A DNA stretch of 64,000 nt from JADLAT01 sp964348795 (GTDB taxonomy: Bacteria > Pseudomonadota > Alphaproteobacteria > Micavibrionales > Micavibrionaceae): NCBI GenBank assembly GCA_964348795.1, contig CAYGDY010000004.1, positions 56,402 to 120,401 of the forward strand, given 5' to 3'. Below are positions 25,741-34,248 of this stretch, in pieces (within the stretch, counting starts at the first letter, position 1; the number at the start of each line of letters is the position of its first letter). The notes beneath the pieces are model-generated. The model was given only the letters and a program-made list of their open reading frames with translations. It ran no database searches and was not told the DNA's origin. The translations under genes were made by a program, and so were the position numbers.

Positions 25741-27162
25741 CTAGCGGGGCTTGATCATATCTTCTGGCTTCACCCATTCATCGAACTGCTCGGGCGTCAG
25801 AAGGGCCAGAGAAACAGCCGCCTGCTTGAGAGTTGTTCCCTCCACATGGGCCTTTTTGGCGATTTTTGCGGCATTGTCATACCCGATATGGCGGTTGAGC
25901 GCAGTCACCAGCATCAGAGAATTTTCCATGAGGGCGGCAATCCGTTTCTCATCGGCCTCGATCCCCACCACGCACCGGTGGGTGAAGCTGTTGACGCTAT
26001 CGGCCAGCAGGCGCAGGGATTGCAGGACGTTGTAGATGATGACGGGCTTGAACACGTTGAGCTCGAAATGCCCGTTGGAGCCCGCAACCGTGACAGCGAC
26101 ATGATTTCCCATCACCTGCGCGCAGACCATGGTGAGCGCCTCGCACTGCGTGGGGTTGACTTTTCCAGGCATGATGGAGGAGCCTGGTTCGTTGGCGGGC
26201 AGGATAATCTCCCCGATCCCCGAACGCGGGCCGGAGCCCAGCAGGCGCAGGTCGTTGGCGATTTTCATGAGGCTGACGGCCACCGTGTTGAGCGCGCCAG
26301 AGGCCTCGACCAGTGCATCATGGGCGGCCAGTGCCTCGAATTTGTTTTCGGCTGTTTTGAACCCCTTGATTCCTGTGATCTGGGCCACTTGTTCGGCGAA
26401 TTTTTCCGCAAAGCCGATGCGGGTGTTGATTCCTGTGCCGACGGCGGTGCCGCCCTGTGCCAGTTGATACAGGCGAGGCAGGGTATCGCGCACGCGGGCC
26501 CCTGCATATTTGATCTGCGTGGCGTAGCCCGAGAATTCCTGTCCCAAGGTGAGCGGTGTGGCGTCCTGCAAGTGCGTGCGTCCGTTTTTAACGTATTTTT
26601 CAAAGGCCTTGGCTTTGGTATCCAGCGCCTTATGGAGGCCGTCCAGAGCCGGAATAAGCGTGGTTTCGAGTTGCTCCACCGCCGCAATATGCATCACGGT
26701 GGGGAATGTGTCGTTCGAGGATTGCCCCATATTGACATGGTCATTCGGGTGCACGGGTGCTTTGCCACCGCGCGTGCCACTCAGGATTTCATTGGCGCGC
26801 CCCGCAATGACCTCGTTGGCATTCATGTTGGTTTGTGTACCAGAGCCGGTTTGCCAGACGGAAAGGGGGAATTGACCCGCCAGTGACCCGTCAATGACTT
26901 CGTCTGCGGCTTGGGTGATGGCCTGACCCAGTTTCGGGTCAAGATCGCCGAGCGCCATGTTGGTGAGGGCGGACGCTTTTTTCTGGATCCCTAGAGCCCG
27001 CACGAGGGGGGCGGGCATTTTTTCCGTGCCGATGTCGAAATTCTGGAGGCTTCTTTGTGTTTGTGCGCCCCAGTAGGCGTCCATGGGCACCTCAATCGGG
27101 CCGATGGAATCGGTTTCGGTGCGGGTTGTGCTGTTTTTCGCGGCTGTGGCGGGCTGTGTCAT
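25741..27162 (-). CDS. fumC: Fumarate hydratase, class II
   Basis: Class II fumarase interconverts fumarate and malate in the TCA cycle and needs no iron-sulfur cluster. The protein is 473 residues from ATG 27162 (MTQPATAAKN). Family motifs are RTETDSIGPIEVPMDAYWGA, TGSGTQTNMNANEV, NGRTHLQDATPLTLGQEFSG and the signature GSSIMPGKVNPTQCEA. Longer starts exist (ATG 27177, TTG 27237, the last behind AGAGGA), but conserved sequence begins only at TRTETDS, so the shorter form is preferred. The methyltransferase gene follows on the same strand. Confidence 0.96.
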   Translation of the reverse strand: MTQPATAAKNSTTRTETDSIGPIEVPMDAYWGAQTQRSLQNFDIGTEKMPAPLVRALGIQKKASALTNMALGDLDPKLGQAITQAADEVIDGSLAGQFPLSVWQTGSGTQTNMNANEVIAGRANEILSGTRGGKAPVHPNDHVNMGQSSNDTFPTVMHIAAVEQLETTLIPALDGLHKALDTKAKAFEKYVKNGRTHLQDATPLTLGQEFSGYATQIKYAGARVRDTLPRLYQLAQGGTAVGTGINTRIGFAEKFAEQVAQITGIKGFKTAENKFEALAAHDALVEASGALNTVAVSLMKIANDLRLLGSGPRSGIGEIILPANEPGSSIMPGKVNPTQCEALTMVCAQVMGNHVAVTVAGSNGHFELNVFKPVIIYNVLQSLRLLADSVNSFTHRCVVGIEADEKRIAALMENSLMLVTALNRHIGYDNAAKIAKKAHVEGTTLKQAAVSLALLTPEQFDEWVKPEDMIKPR

Positions 27163-27272
27163 GGTATAGGGCTCCATCGGCTTGATGTCAGGTGATGGCG
27201 CGAATGTAGCAGGTGGTTCGGATTTTTCAATCGGCAATATTTCCTCTGGAGGGGGTTATAAACGGGAAAAAC

Positions 27273-27788
27273 TTATTGGTCGAGGATAAACCCTGTTGTC
27301 TGGGCGGGTGTGCCCGTCATGCAGATGGTCCTTGTGTTTTCAAATTGTCCGTTATGGACAGAAAAGGCATTCATGCAGTCCGTGATGAGGCCCGGCGCGT
27401 TTTGTTCTCTATAACGGGCTGTTCCTGTCTGGTTGTTCGGCGCAATCACAATGCTATCCAGCACGGCAACCGGACTGGATGCCATGGTGCAGTACGCCGC
27501 CATTTCGGCCTTGGTCCGCTCTGCAATGGAATAGGTCCCGCTTTGATGTATTTGTTCTGCCACAGAAAATTTATAATTGTCCGAAAGGGTTTCCTGAAAG
27601 GCGTCCACGCATGCTTGCGTGCCGTTGCGCTTCATGTAGGTTGCGTTGTGAAAGGCTATAATACGCTCTTTGGTCACGGCGACACTCTCTGGCAGGGGAG
27701 TCGTATTTGCAGGGAGGGTGTCGTGCGTGGTGGCGCAGGCCGAGAGGTAGAGAGCGAAGAGAGGGCTGAGTGTTGTACTGGTACGCAT
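27273..27788 (-). CDS. Small putative lipoprotein, unknown function
   Basis: This 171-residue protein has a short N-terminal hydrophobic segment ending in the lipobox LYLSAC, so lipid attachment near residue 18 is likely. The rest contains four further cysteines (TQACVDAF, AAYCTMAS, ITDCMNAF, RTICMTGT) that could form two disulphides in the periplasm. No family is recognised. It lies between fumC and purK on the same strand, with 21 bp to purK, so it may be at the end of a purE-purK transcript. Confidence 0.65.
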   Translation of the reverse strand: MRTSTTLSPLFALYLSACATTHDTLPANTTPLPESVAVTKERIIAFHNATYMKRNGTQACVDAFQETLSDNYKFSVAEQIHQSGTYSIAERTKAEMAAYCTMASSPVAVLDSIVIAPNNQTGTARYREQNAPGLITDCMNAFSVHNGQFENTRTICMTGTPAQTTGFILDQ

Positions 27789-27809
27789 TGTGGTGTGTCC
27801 TTGGCTGTG

Positions 27810-28877
27810 TCAGGTTTCTTTCCTTAAAAGTCGCGTGATGTGGCCCATTTTACGACCCGTGCGCGGCTCTTGTTTTCCGTAGTGATGCACGGCCGTATGG
27901 GGTTCGTCAAGGAATTTTTCCATATCTTTTATGTTTTCGCCGAGAATATTCAGCATTTCCGCGTCCGAATGGCGGGCGGGCGGCGCAACGGGCAGGCCAC
28001 ACACCGCCCGCACGTGGTTTTCAAACTGGGAGATCACGCAGGCTTCGATGCTCCAATGGCCCGAATTATGGGTGCGTGGCGCGATTTCATTGGCCAGAAG
28101 CGTGCCGTCCCGTGCGAGAAAGAGCTCAAGCGTCAGGACTCCGCGCAAATGAACGGCCTCTGCCAGTGTGCGTGTCATGGCTCTGGCCTGCTCTGCCAGA
28201 TGTTCCGGCACGGGGGCGGGAATCTGCGTGCGGGAAAGGATGTGGTTGTGATGTTCATTCCACATTGGTCCGTAATATTCTGTTTTTCCTTTGAAATCAC
28301 GCGCTACGATGACGGAGAGTTCCTTGGTGAAATCCACAACCTCTTCCATGATGAGCGGGGTGCTGTTGAAGGTGTCCCAGAGGGGTTCCATCGCGGCGGG
28401 GGCGGTAAAACGGGCCTGGCCCTTTCCGTCATAGCCCATCCGTGTTGTTTTGAAAATACAGGCGCTTGCACCCCATTGTTTGAGTATGTCCTGCGCCTCT
28501 TGTGCACTCTGGGGCGTGGCCCAGCGGGCTGTGGGAATGCCGAGTGCGTTGAGGGTGGATTTTTCAGTAATCCGGTCCTGCGCGATCTCCAGAAGCGTTT
28601 TGTCCGGATAAACCGGTTTAAGTTTTTCGAGATATTGAATTGTTTTTATTGGGATATTTTCAAACTCATAAGATATAACATGAACGCTTTCGGAAAATTC
28701 CCGCAGGGCGCGTTCATCCTCATACTCTGCAACAAAAGTTTTGAAGGCTACATGGGAGGCTGGAGAGTCCGTTTCCGGCGTAAAAATTACTGTTTTGATC
28801 CCGAGGCGTGCCGCCGCAAGTGCGCTCATGCGCCCCAACTGTCCGCCACCGAGAATACCAAGTGTGAGGGGTTTCAT
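27810..28877 (-). CDS. purK: N5-carboxyaminoimidazole ribonucleotide synthase
   Basis: PurK uses ATP and bicarbonate to convert AIR to N5-CAIR in purine synthesis. The 355-residue ATP-grasp protein begins MKPLTLGILGGGQLGRMSAL and has YEFENIPIKTIQYLE, FKTTRMGYDGKGQ (ATP binding), MEEVVDFTKELSVIVARD, and the metal site LANEIAPRTHNSGHWSIEAC. All family motifs are intact. It is 14 bp downstream of purE on the same strand, the common purEK arrangement. Confidence 0.96.
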   Translation of the reverse strand: MKPLTLGILGGGQLGRMSALAAARLGIKTVIFTPETDSPASHVAFKTFVAEYEDERALREFSESVHVISYEFENIPIKTIQYLEKLKPVYPDKTLLEIAQDRITEKSTLNALGIPTARWATPQSAQEAQDILKQWGASACIFKTTRMGYDGKGQARFTAPAAMEPLWDTFNSTPLIMEEVVDFTKELSVIVARDFKGKTEYYGPMWNEHHNHILSRTQIPAPVPEHLAEQARAMTRTLAEAVHLRGVLTLELFLARDGTLLANEIAPRTHNSGHWSIEACVISQFENHVRAVCGLPVAPPARHSDAEMLNILGENIKDMEKFLDEPHTAVHHYGKQEPRTGRKMGHITRLLRKET

Positions 28878-28891
28878 GGGGAGATGTTCTC

Positions 28892-29389
28892 TCAGTCCAC
28901 AGGTGTTTGTGCAACGGATTCCGTCTGGCGGATTCGGAAATCCTCCAGCGCGCGCGCGAGGGCGGGGTCATTCAGGGCCAGTATGCTGGCCGCAAGAAGG
29001 CCTGCGTTCTTGGCGCCGGCCTTTCCAATGGCCAGTGTGCCCACAGGGACTCCCCCTGGCATCTGGACAATGGAGAGCAGGCTGTCCATGCCTTTTAGGG
29101 CTTTGCTTTCAATGGGCACGCCCAGCACGGGCAGGGGGGTTATACCGGCAACCATGCCGGGCAGGTGGGCCGCCCCGCCCGCGCCTGCGATCATCACGCG
29201 CAAACCTCTGTTTTTTGCGGTTTTTGCGTATTCCATGAGGCGCTCTGGTGTGCGGTGGGCGGAGACAATCCGTACCTCATGTGGCACATGAAGAAGATGC
29301 AAAATATCATGCGATTCCCGCATGGTATCCCAATCGGATTGAGAGCCCATGATAATGCCAACGAGAGGGTTCTGGTCGCTGTGTGTCAT
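28892..29389 (-). CDS. purE: N5-carboxyaminoimidazole ribonucleotide mutase
   Basis: PurE moves the carboxyl group of N5-CAIR to give CAIR, the step after PurK. The 165-residue protein has VGIIMGSQSDWDTM at the N terminus, VSAHRTPERLMEYA with the catalytic His, and AGAGGAAHLPGMVAG followed by TPLPVLGVPIES. I start at ATG 29389 (MTHSDQNPL), which leaves three residues before the conserved strand. The start lies directly against the inverted repeat of a palindromic element, and no clear ribosome site other than GAAGCGG is seen, so its leader is probably derived from the element. Confidence 0.95.
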   Translation of the reverse strand: MTHSDQNPLVGIIMGSQSDWDTMRESHDILHLLHVPHEVRIVSAHRTPERLMEYAKTAKNRGLRVMIAGAGGAAHLPGMVAGITPLPVLGVPIESKALKGMDSLLSIVQMPGGVPVGTLAIGKAGAKNAGLLAASILALNDPALARALEDFRIRQTESVAQTPVD

Positions 29390-29521
29390 ATTTACCGCTT
29401 CATTTTCTGCCCGTGAGGGCGTTGTCCTTCGGTCTCGGGCGTGCTCACGTACCTTAAAGTACGTTCCCCGCGCGCCTCGCCTTGGACGCCTGCTCACGCT
29501 TTGAAACTGAAGCGGTAATAT
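29388..29521. repeat. Palindromic element abutting the purE start
   Basis: Ends ATATTTACCGCTTCA and TGAAGCGGTAATAT are inverted repeats of about 14 bp with one base bulge. The interior has the hairpin ACGTACCTTAAAGTACGT and GC-rich arms. It is about 134 bp long and non-coding. On the minus strand the left repeat runs straight into the purE ATG. Confidence 0.7.
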
Positions 29522-29593
29522 ACGGGAAAATGGGCGGGGAGGCAATGGATATCGGATGTTTTCGGGAAAAAGGAAATGATTCGCAAGCTTCCC

Positions 29594-30163
29594 TTATCGC
29601 GGAGGGTATGTGACTTCAAAAATATTTAAATGTGTAAGGGGGTTGGTGTATATTTCAGATATGTTATCTGCGCTGTTTTTCCCTGAGACGTGAGGGGGGC
29701 CAATTTCAATGTCAGGATTCCCGAATATAGCCACGAGGGAGGCTTGTGTGCGTTTGATCGCGCCTGCCCAGGCGTCTGGTGTCAGGTGATAGGTGCTGTA
29801 ACCAAAATCTTCTGGTGTTTTTTCAGAAAGGCCGCTGAGAATATCCAGACTGGGGATCTCGTTTATGATCACAAGATCCGCCTGAAAATGATTTTCAGGA
29901 TTGAGAAGGTCGTGACCATTCAGGCTTTGTTTTGGATTGAGAATCTGAAGATTAAACTCTTTTGCGACAGGTTTGAAAAGGGATTTCAATATTCCCAGTG
30001 CGTCTTGTAACTGGCTTTGTGCGTGCCAGCAGAGCTCTGTGTCCACGTCTTCTGCAAGAAAGAGGATGTTTTTGAGGTCTGATTTTCGGGCGCAAGAGTG
30101 GGAAAACTTTTCTCTGAGGTGTGCAAGATATTCCGGTGGCGGGAGCATGGGTATATTTTTCAT
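29594..30163 (-). CDS. Hypothetical protein, AT-rich
   Basis: The frame encodes 189 residues (MKNIPMLPPPEYLAHLREK). The composition is soluble and mixed helix/strand, for example ILFLAEDVDTELCWHAQSQL, then ADLVIINEIPSLDILSG and ASLVAIFGNPDIEIGPP, giving the impression of an alpha/beta protein. I recognise no family. There is no strong ribosome site before ATG 30163. The gene is more AT-rich than purE and pfkA around it, which suggests a later arrival. Confidence 0.5.
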   Translation of the reverse strand: MKNIPMLPPPEYLAHLREKFSHSCARKSDLKNILFLAEDVDTELCWHAQSQLQDALGILKSLFKPVAKEFNLQILNPKQSLNGHDLLNPENHFQADLVIINEIPSLDILSGLSEKTPEDFGYSTYHLTPDAWAGAIKRTQASLVAIFGNPDIEIGPPHVSGKNSADNISEIYTNPLTHLNIFEVTYPPR

Positions 30164-30206
30164 AGAATTGAAAATCTGTCAAGCTATAAAAAATATTACG
30201 CAATAA

Positions 30207-30410
30207 TTACGCAATAATATCGTCTATCAAGGCGCTTTCCAGCTTCTGGATCATGTCCTTGAGCCAGAGTTTTTTCTTCTTGAGTTGTTGGATATGAAAG
30301 AGATTGACGGGCTGGTTACTGGATAGCGTACGCTCGATGACATCATCGAGGGCTTTGTGCTCCGTGCGGTACTCTGCCAGTTTGAGCGCAAGCTCTTCTT
30401 CGTCTTCCAT
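30207..30410 (-). CDS. YdcH/DUF465-like small protein
   Basis: The 67-residue protein is a helical hairpin of the YdcH (DUF465) type: MEDEEELALKLAEYRTEHKAL, then a turn with SSNQPVNLF, then IQQLKKKKLWLKDMIQKLES. The Leu-Lys-Lys-Lys-Leu pattern in the second helix is the family mark. Function in the family is unclear. ATG 30410 starts at the conserved helix; a TTG at 30428 behind AGGG would add six residues. It is divergent from pfkA, with about 110 bp between. Confidence 0.75.
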   Translation of the reverse strand: MEDEEELALKLAEYRTEHKALDDVIERTLSSNQPVNLFHIQQLKKKKLWLKDMIQKLESALIDDIIA

Positions 30411-30518
30411 GAAAGAAAAATCGTACAATGTTGTAACCCTAAGCTATAAAGTATATCATAAAAATTGCTGTCTGGTAAGAGAAAAACTCTATCACATTTT
30501 ACAAGGAATTGCAAAACA

Positions 30519-31607
30519 ATGTCCAAAACGATTGGAATTCTCACGAGTGGCGGGGATTGCGCGGGGCTCAACGCCGTTATGCGGGCGGTGGTGTTTCGGG
30601 CCAGCGCACTCGGCTGGCAGGTGATCGGGATCGAAAACGGTACGGCAGGCCTGCTTGAAGAGCCTTACAAGACGCGGATTTTAAAGCCAGAGCATTTTGA
30701 CGGGTTTGTGATGCGGCGCGGCGGAACCATTCTGGGGACCACGAACAGCCGGAACCCCTTCACGTACAAGATGCCGGATGGAACGGTGGCGGATCGCTCC
30801 CAAGACGTGATCAGGGCGCTCAAGATCCTTGGGATTGAAGCGCTGATCGGGATCGGCGGGGACGGGAGTTTCGATATTCTAAGCCGTCTGGCGGCGCAGG
30901 GCGGGATTGCCCTGATCGGGATTCCCAAGACGATCGACAACGATCTGGATTTGACGGACCTTTCGGTCGGGTTTGATACGGCGGTGATGGTGGCCACAGA
31001 GGCACTGGACCGGCTCCAGCCCACGGCCGCCAGCCATGACCGCGTGATGATTCTGGAAGTGATGGGTCGTGATGCGGGGCACATTGCGCTGGCCGCCGGT
31101 ATTGCGGGCGGGGCGGATGTGATTTTGATCCCCGAAATTCCCTATGCCCTTGAAAATATCGCCCGAAAAATCGCGCAGGTGAAGGAAACAGGGCGGAATT
31201 TCGCTCTGGTCATTGTATCCGAAGCGGTGAAACTGTCCGATGGCGAAAAGGTGCAGGTGGTCTATCATGGCGGGGAAAAGCGCTATGGCGGGATCGGAGA
31301 GTATCTGGGCCCTAAAATCTCTGCTCTGACGGGCTTTGAAACACGTGTAACGGTGCTGGGGCATGTCCAGCGGGGCGGAAGCCCCACGCATAATGACCGT
31401 GTTCTGGCGCAGGCTTTGGGGGTGAAGGCCGTGGATTTGATTAAGGCCGGCGATTTTGGGAAAATGGTGGCTTGGCAGAACAGGCAGGCTGTGGCGGTGC
31501 CAATCGAACAGGCCATTGCGCGGTGCCGGACGGTGAGTCCCGATTCTACGCTGGTGCATACCGCCCGTGCGCTGGGGATATGTTTCGGGGATTGTCAGGG
31601 CCTGTGA
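30519..31607 (+). CDS. pfkA: 6-phosphofructokinase with mixed phosphoryl-donor signature
   Basis: This enzyme phosphorylates fructose 6-phosphate in glycolysis. The protein is 362 residues from ATG 30519 (MSKTIGILTSGGDCAGLNAV), with AAGGA upstream. Motifs: GIGGDGSFD, IPKTIDNDLDL, TEALDRLQPTAASHDR, EVMGRDAGHIAL and HVQRGGSPTHNDR. At the donor-specificity positions it has Gly in GGDG (as ATP enzymes) but Lys in PKTIDND (as PPi enzymes), a combination known in some ATP-dependent clades. I therefore favour ATP but the donor is not certain. Confidence 0.92.
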   Translation: MSKTIGILTSGGDCAGLNAVMRAVVFRASALGWQVIGIENGTAGLLEEPYKTRILKPEHFDGFVMRRGGTILGTTNSRNPFTYKMPDGTVADRSQDVIRALKILGIEALIGIGGDGSFDILSRLAAQGGIALIGIPKTIDNDLDLTDLSVGFDTAVMVATEALDRLQPTAASHDRVMILEVMGRDAGHIALAAGIAGGADVILIPEIPYALENIARKIAQVKETGRNFALVIVSEAVKLSDGEKVQVVYHGGEKRYGGIGEYLGPKISALTGFETRVTVLGHVQRGGSPTHNDRVLAQALGVKAVDLIKAGDFGKMVAWQNRQAVAVPIEQAIARCRTVSPDSTLVHTARALGICFGDCQGL

Positions 31608-31614
31608 GGCGTTG

Positions 31615-32016
31615 TTAACTGAAGGTGACGGCGGGGAGCTGTGTGCTACCGACGGCGCTGACTGTTTTGAGGGCGCCGTCCCTGCCAGAGCTATGGATGG
31701 TCGCGGTTTTGTTGTTTTGATCCCCGAGCGCCACGCCGTACAGGCTTCCGTTTTTCACTTCCTCTTCCAGATTTTTTTCCTCTTCCATGGCGATTTCCGG
31801 TACTTCAAAAGTGAATTGAAAAAATCCGTTGATCTGCATTTCAACAGGCGCAAAGGTGTTCGGGATGTGCTCATTAAACAGTTTGAGCAGGGTTGGAATC
31901 GCAGAGGCGAGAGATTCGGAAGGGGTGATTTCTTCCGGATGTGGTGCCAGTGCTTTTTGCTGAAAAAAATCAGAGATATGAAGTTGATTCGGCAAGAATG
32001 TTATTTTGTATGACAC
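31615..32016 (-). CDS. Hypothetical protein
   Basis: The frame encodes 133 residues starting at GTG 32016, with AAGGAG six bases upstream, which makes it a likely real gene. The N-terminal half is soluble and mixed (KITFLPNQLHISDFFQQ), the middle acidic (EIAMEEEKNLEEEVKNG), and the end Ser/Thr-rich. There is no signal peptide or membrane segment and no recognised family. It is convergent with pfkA, with only 7 bp between the stops. Confidence 0.6.
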   Translation of the reverse strand: MSYKITFLPNQLHISDFFQQKALAPHPEEITPSESLASAIPTLLKLFNEHIPNTFAPVEMQINGFFQFTFEVPEIAMEEEKNLEEEVKNGSLYGVALGDQNNKTATIHSSGRDGALKTVSAVGSTQLPAVTFS

Positions 32017-32211
32017 AGGAGTCTCCTTTTTGGTATTTTATGGTGTAAAGGAGGTCTCTTTGTTTGTCAATAAAATTTTTCATAGGTATTGTTTTGCGTT
32101 ATGCAACACCCCCTTGAGGGGCGGGGCGGTCAGGTTTTCGAGGTCATGGGGGGAAATCAAGATAAAGCCACAGCCACAGCGCATTGAAGGCTTTGGCGGG
32201 GGCGTGACGGC

Positions 32212-32400
32212 TCATTGGGTTGGTAGGGGCACGGTCGTCTCAGCTTGAGGCGCTGTGCTCGCCTGCGCCACAGACAGGGCGGTGGGGTGTGTGGTTTGGG
32301 GTGTGCTGGCGGTGTCGGGCCCCATTATTTTGTAGGCGGCGCCAAAGACAGCCGAGAGGCTGATGATCAGCGCAAGGTTTCCGTTTGTTTTGTTTTGCAT
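32212..32400 (-). CDS. Small single-span membrane or exported peptide
   Basis: This 62-residue protein starts at ATG 32400 behind a strong AGAGGAGAAG site, which is the main support for a real gene. Residues about 7-26 (GNLALIISLSAVFGAAYKIM) form one hydrophobic helix, either a membrane anchor or uncleaved signal. The rest is a Thr/Ala/Pro-rich tail (TASTPQTTHPTALSVAQAST). No family is recognised. It is divergent from the PH-domain gene starting at 32575, so the 174-bp gap may carry promoters for both. Confidence 0.6.
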   Translation of the reverse strand: MQNKTNGNLALIISLSAVFGAAYKIMGPDTASTPQTTHPTALSVAQASTAPQAETTVPLPTQ

Positions 32401-32574
32401 AACACTTCTCCTCTTTATGGTTTCGGAAAGGATTATAGAAGATCGTGCGCGGATATGTCAACATTTTTTGCAAAATGCTTTTTCAAGGGGACTTCAGAAG
32501 ATCATGTGTTTTGCATCGGGCTTTGTTATGGTAGGCTTTCCAGCCGGTGCAAAGGGATGAGGGTAAGGGCGCTT

Positions 32575-33105
32575 ATGTTATATGTCGAACAATCGCTGGG
32601 GCCGGATGAAGAGCTGGTCCATGTCGGAAAATTCCATTGGTTTCATACGTTTCAGGCCTTTATGGGGATTTTCTGGGGCGTGGCGGGGTGTATCGTTTCG
32701 CTCATGGCGTGTGTGTATATGTACAGGAAAATTGGCTGGTTTTTGCCTGATGTGGGGTTTTTTGAAGGGGTGCCGGCCTTGCATCCGGGCCTGCGAATCA
32801 TGGCGTTCGTGATCTTTGCGCTGGGGCTTGTCACGTTCATCCAGAAGATGTTGATGCTTGTGACAACGGAAATTGCCATTACAAACAGCAGGTTGGTTTA
32901 TAAGCGCGGCCTGATTGCCCGTCAGGTGGGGGAGATGAGTATCGACCGCATCGAAGGCGTCAATGTGATGCAGACCATGATGGGCCGGATTTTCAATTAT
33001 GGCCGGTTGGCCATTCGCGGCATGGGAATCGGGGAGGTCATTTTGCCCCCCATCGCGGACCCGATTGCCTTTCGCAAGGCCATTGAAAGGGCGCGCTCCA
33101 TTTAA
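32575..33105 (+). CDS. Bacterial PH-domain (bPH2/DUF304) membrane protein
   Basis: The 176-residue protein has two membrane helices near residues 25-50 and 70-95 and a C-terminal bacterial PH domain: TTEIAITNSRLVYKRGLIAR, then EMSIDRIEGVNVMQTMMGRI and YGRLAIRGMGIGEVIL. The ITNSRLVYKRG strand and the IEGVNV segment are the usual marks. Such proteins are found in many bacteria; their role is mostly unknown. ATG 32575 (MLYVEQSL) fits the conserved start; ATG 32557 would add six residues. A second, related protein gene follows in the same direction. Confidence 0.82.
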   Translation: MLYVEQSLGPDEELVHVGKFHWFHTFQAFMGIFWGVAGCIVSLMACVYMYRKIGWFLPDVGFFEGVPALHPGLRIMAFVIFALGLVTFIQKMLMLVTTEIAITNSRLVYKRGLIARQVGEMSIDRIEGVNVMQTMMGRIFNYGRLAIRGMGIGEVILPPIADPIAFRKAIERARSI

Positions 33106-33233
33106 GACAAGAATTGACCTCATGCCTTAAACGGATTTTTGATTTTTCAAAAAACAATGTATAATGGGTGGAGGTGGGTTTTAAGGGGGGGTGGTCTTCA
33201 GGGCCCCCCTGTGCGACGGGAAGGAATGAGCAT

Positions 33234-33749
33234 ATGAGCGAAACACAGGTTTTACAGGATCAGGATGCAGGCAAAAGCGCGAAACGCAAGCGTAACACCA
33301 TAGAAGACTCCCTGATGAAGGGGGAGCAGGTCGTGTGCCGCGGGCACATCCATGCGGGCATTTACTGGCAGGCGGTGGCGGTATTCGGGTTGGCGCTCCT
33401 TATGGGGCTGGTGGCGGTCCAGCTCGGGATGTTGCTCGCACTGAGTGCCATACTGATGTTCGCTTATGCGACGCTCAAAAAAGAAATTTTGTTGCTGGTC
33501 CTCACGAATCAGCGGGTCTTTGTGCGTTACGGTATTTTGCAGGTGGACGTGGTGGATATCCGTTTCTCCAAAATTGAAAGCCTGGAGCTGGAGCGGATGG
33601 TGCCGGGCTATCTGATGGGATATGCCAATGTGGTGATTATGGGCACAGGCCAGCGGTATATCACCATCCCCTATGTGGGCAATGCGGGGGAATTCCGGCA
33701 GGCCTATAACCGCCTCACGCTGGAGCGCGAGGGGAAGGCGGAGGAGTAG
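33234..33749 (+). CDS. Second bacterial PH-domain membrane protein
   Basis: The 171-residue protein repeats the layout of its upstream neighbour: a cytoplasmic start (MSETQVLQDQDAGK), two adjacent membrane helices (YWQAVAVFGLALLMGLVAV, LLALSAILMFAYATL), then a PH domain with LVLTNQRVFVRYGILQVDVV, SKIESLELERMVPGYLMGY and the closing YVGNAGEFRQAYNRLT. ATG 33234 has AAGGA eight bases upstream. The two tandem genes, 128 bp apart, may be an old duplication and may work together. Function unknown. Confidence 0.8.
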   Translation: MSETQVLQDQDAGKSAKRKRNTIEDSLMKGEQVVCRGHIHAGIYWQAVAVFGLALLMGLVAVQLGMLLALSAILMFAYATLKKEILLLVLTNQRVFVRYGILQVDVVDIRFSKIESLELERMVPGYLMGYANVVIMGTGQRYITIPYVGNAGEFRQAYNRLTLEREGKAEE

Positions 33750-33780
33750 CGTTATTCTTCGCCTTGAGCAATGCTCCCTG

Positions 33781-34248
33781 TCAACAGGGCAGAAAGGTTT
33801 CGTCTTCGATGGTGCCTATTTTTCTGAGGCGTGCTTGGTCTAGATTGTTGCCGTTTTCAAGGGTGTAAATGGTTTGGGTTTCGCCAGAGGGATTTGGGAT
33901 GCTGACAAACTGTGGAAAATGGTCTGGGCTCTCTTGCAGGGATTCAAACGCTGTCTTGATCGAAGCGTCTGGGGTTGTATGGTAATTATGTGATGTGTAT
34001 TGCATGAAAAGTCTGGATACCGTATTGGGCAGAAAGTGACCGGATAATACGGGGTTGTGAGAGGCATTTTATGTGTAGAGATGGGTGTCGTAGGCGACAG
34101 CGTTGTTTCCATTTTCAAGAGCATGCTGTGCATATTCTGCTGGTCTTATTTCGGTGACTTCCAAATCAACCCCGATTTTTTCAAAAATCTCTGCGATTTT
34201 TTGTGATTTCTCGTTAAAGGTCAGATTCAGCTGTGTTTTGATGGTCAT
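33781..34248 (-). pseudogene. Small gene interrupted by an in-frame TAA
   Basis: Starting at ATG 34248 behind GAGGA, a 59-codon frame (MTIKTQLNLTFNEKSQKIAE...) ends in TAA at 34069-34071. The same frame then stays open through NASHNPVLSGHFLPNTVS and continues without break to a stop at 33781, about 155 codons in all. The part after the stop has normal protein-like composition (SIKTAFESLQESPDHFPQF). Both halves contain LENGNN. I read this as one gene broken by a nonsense change; two separate small genes (the second from ATG 34005) or readthrough are alternatives. No family is recognised. Confidence 0.5.

Noticed and set aside
25714..26886. Long plus-strand frame of 390 codons with AGGAGG just upstream
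   Set aside because: It is antisense to fumC over almost its whole length, and the product has no recognisable family. The AGGAGG is coincidental, in the 44-bp gap between fumC and the methyltransferase.
29420..29510. Possible riboswitch or attenuator upstream of purE
   Set aside because: The hairpins belong to a palindromic element with terminal inverted repeats and show no purine-riboswitch core.
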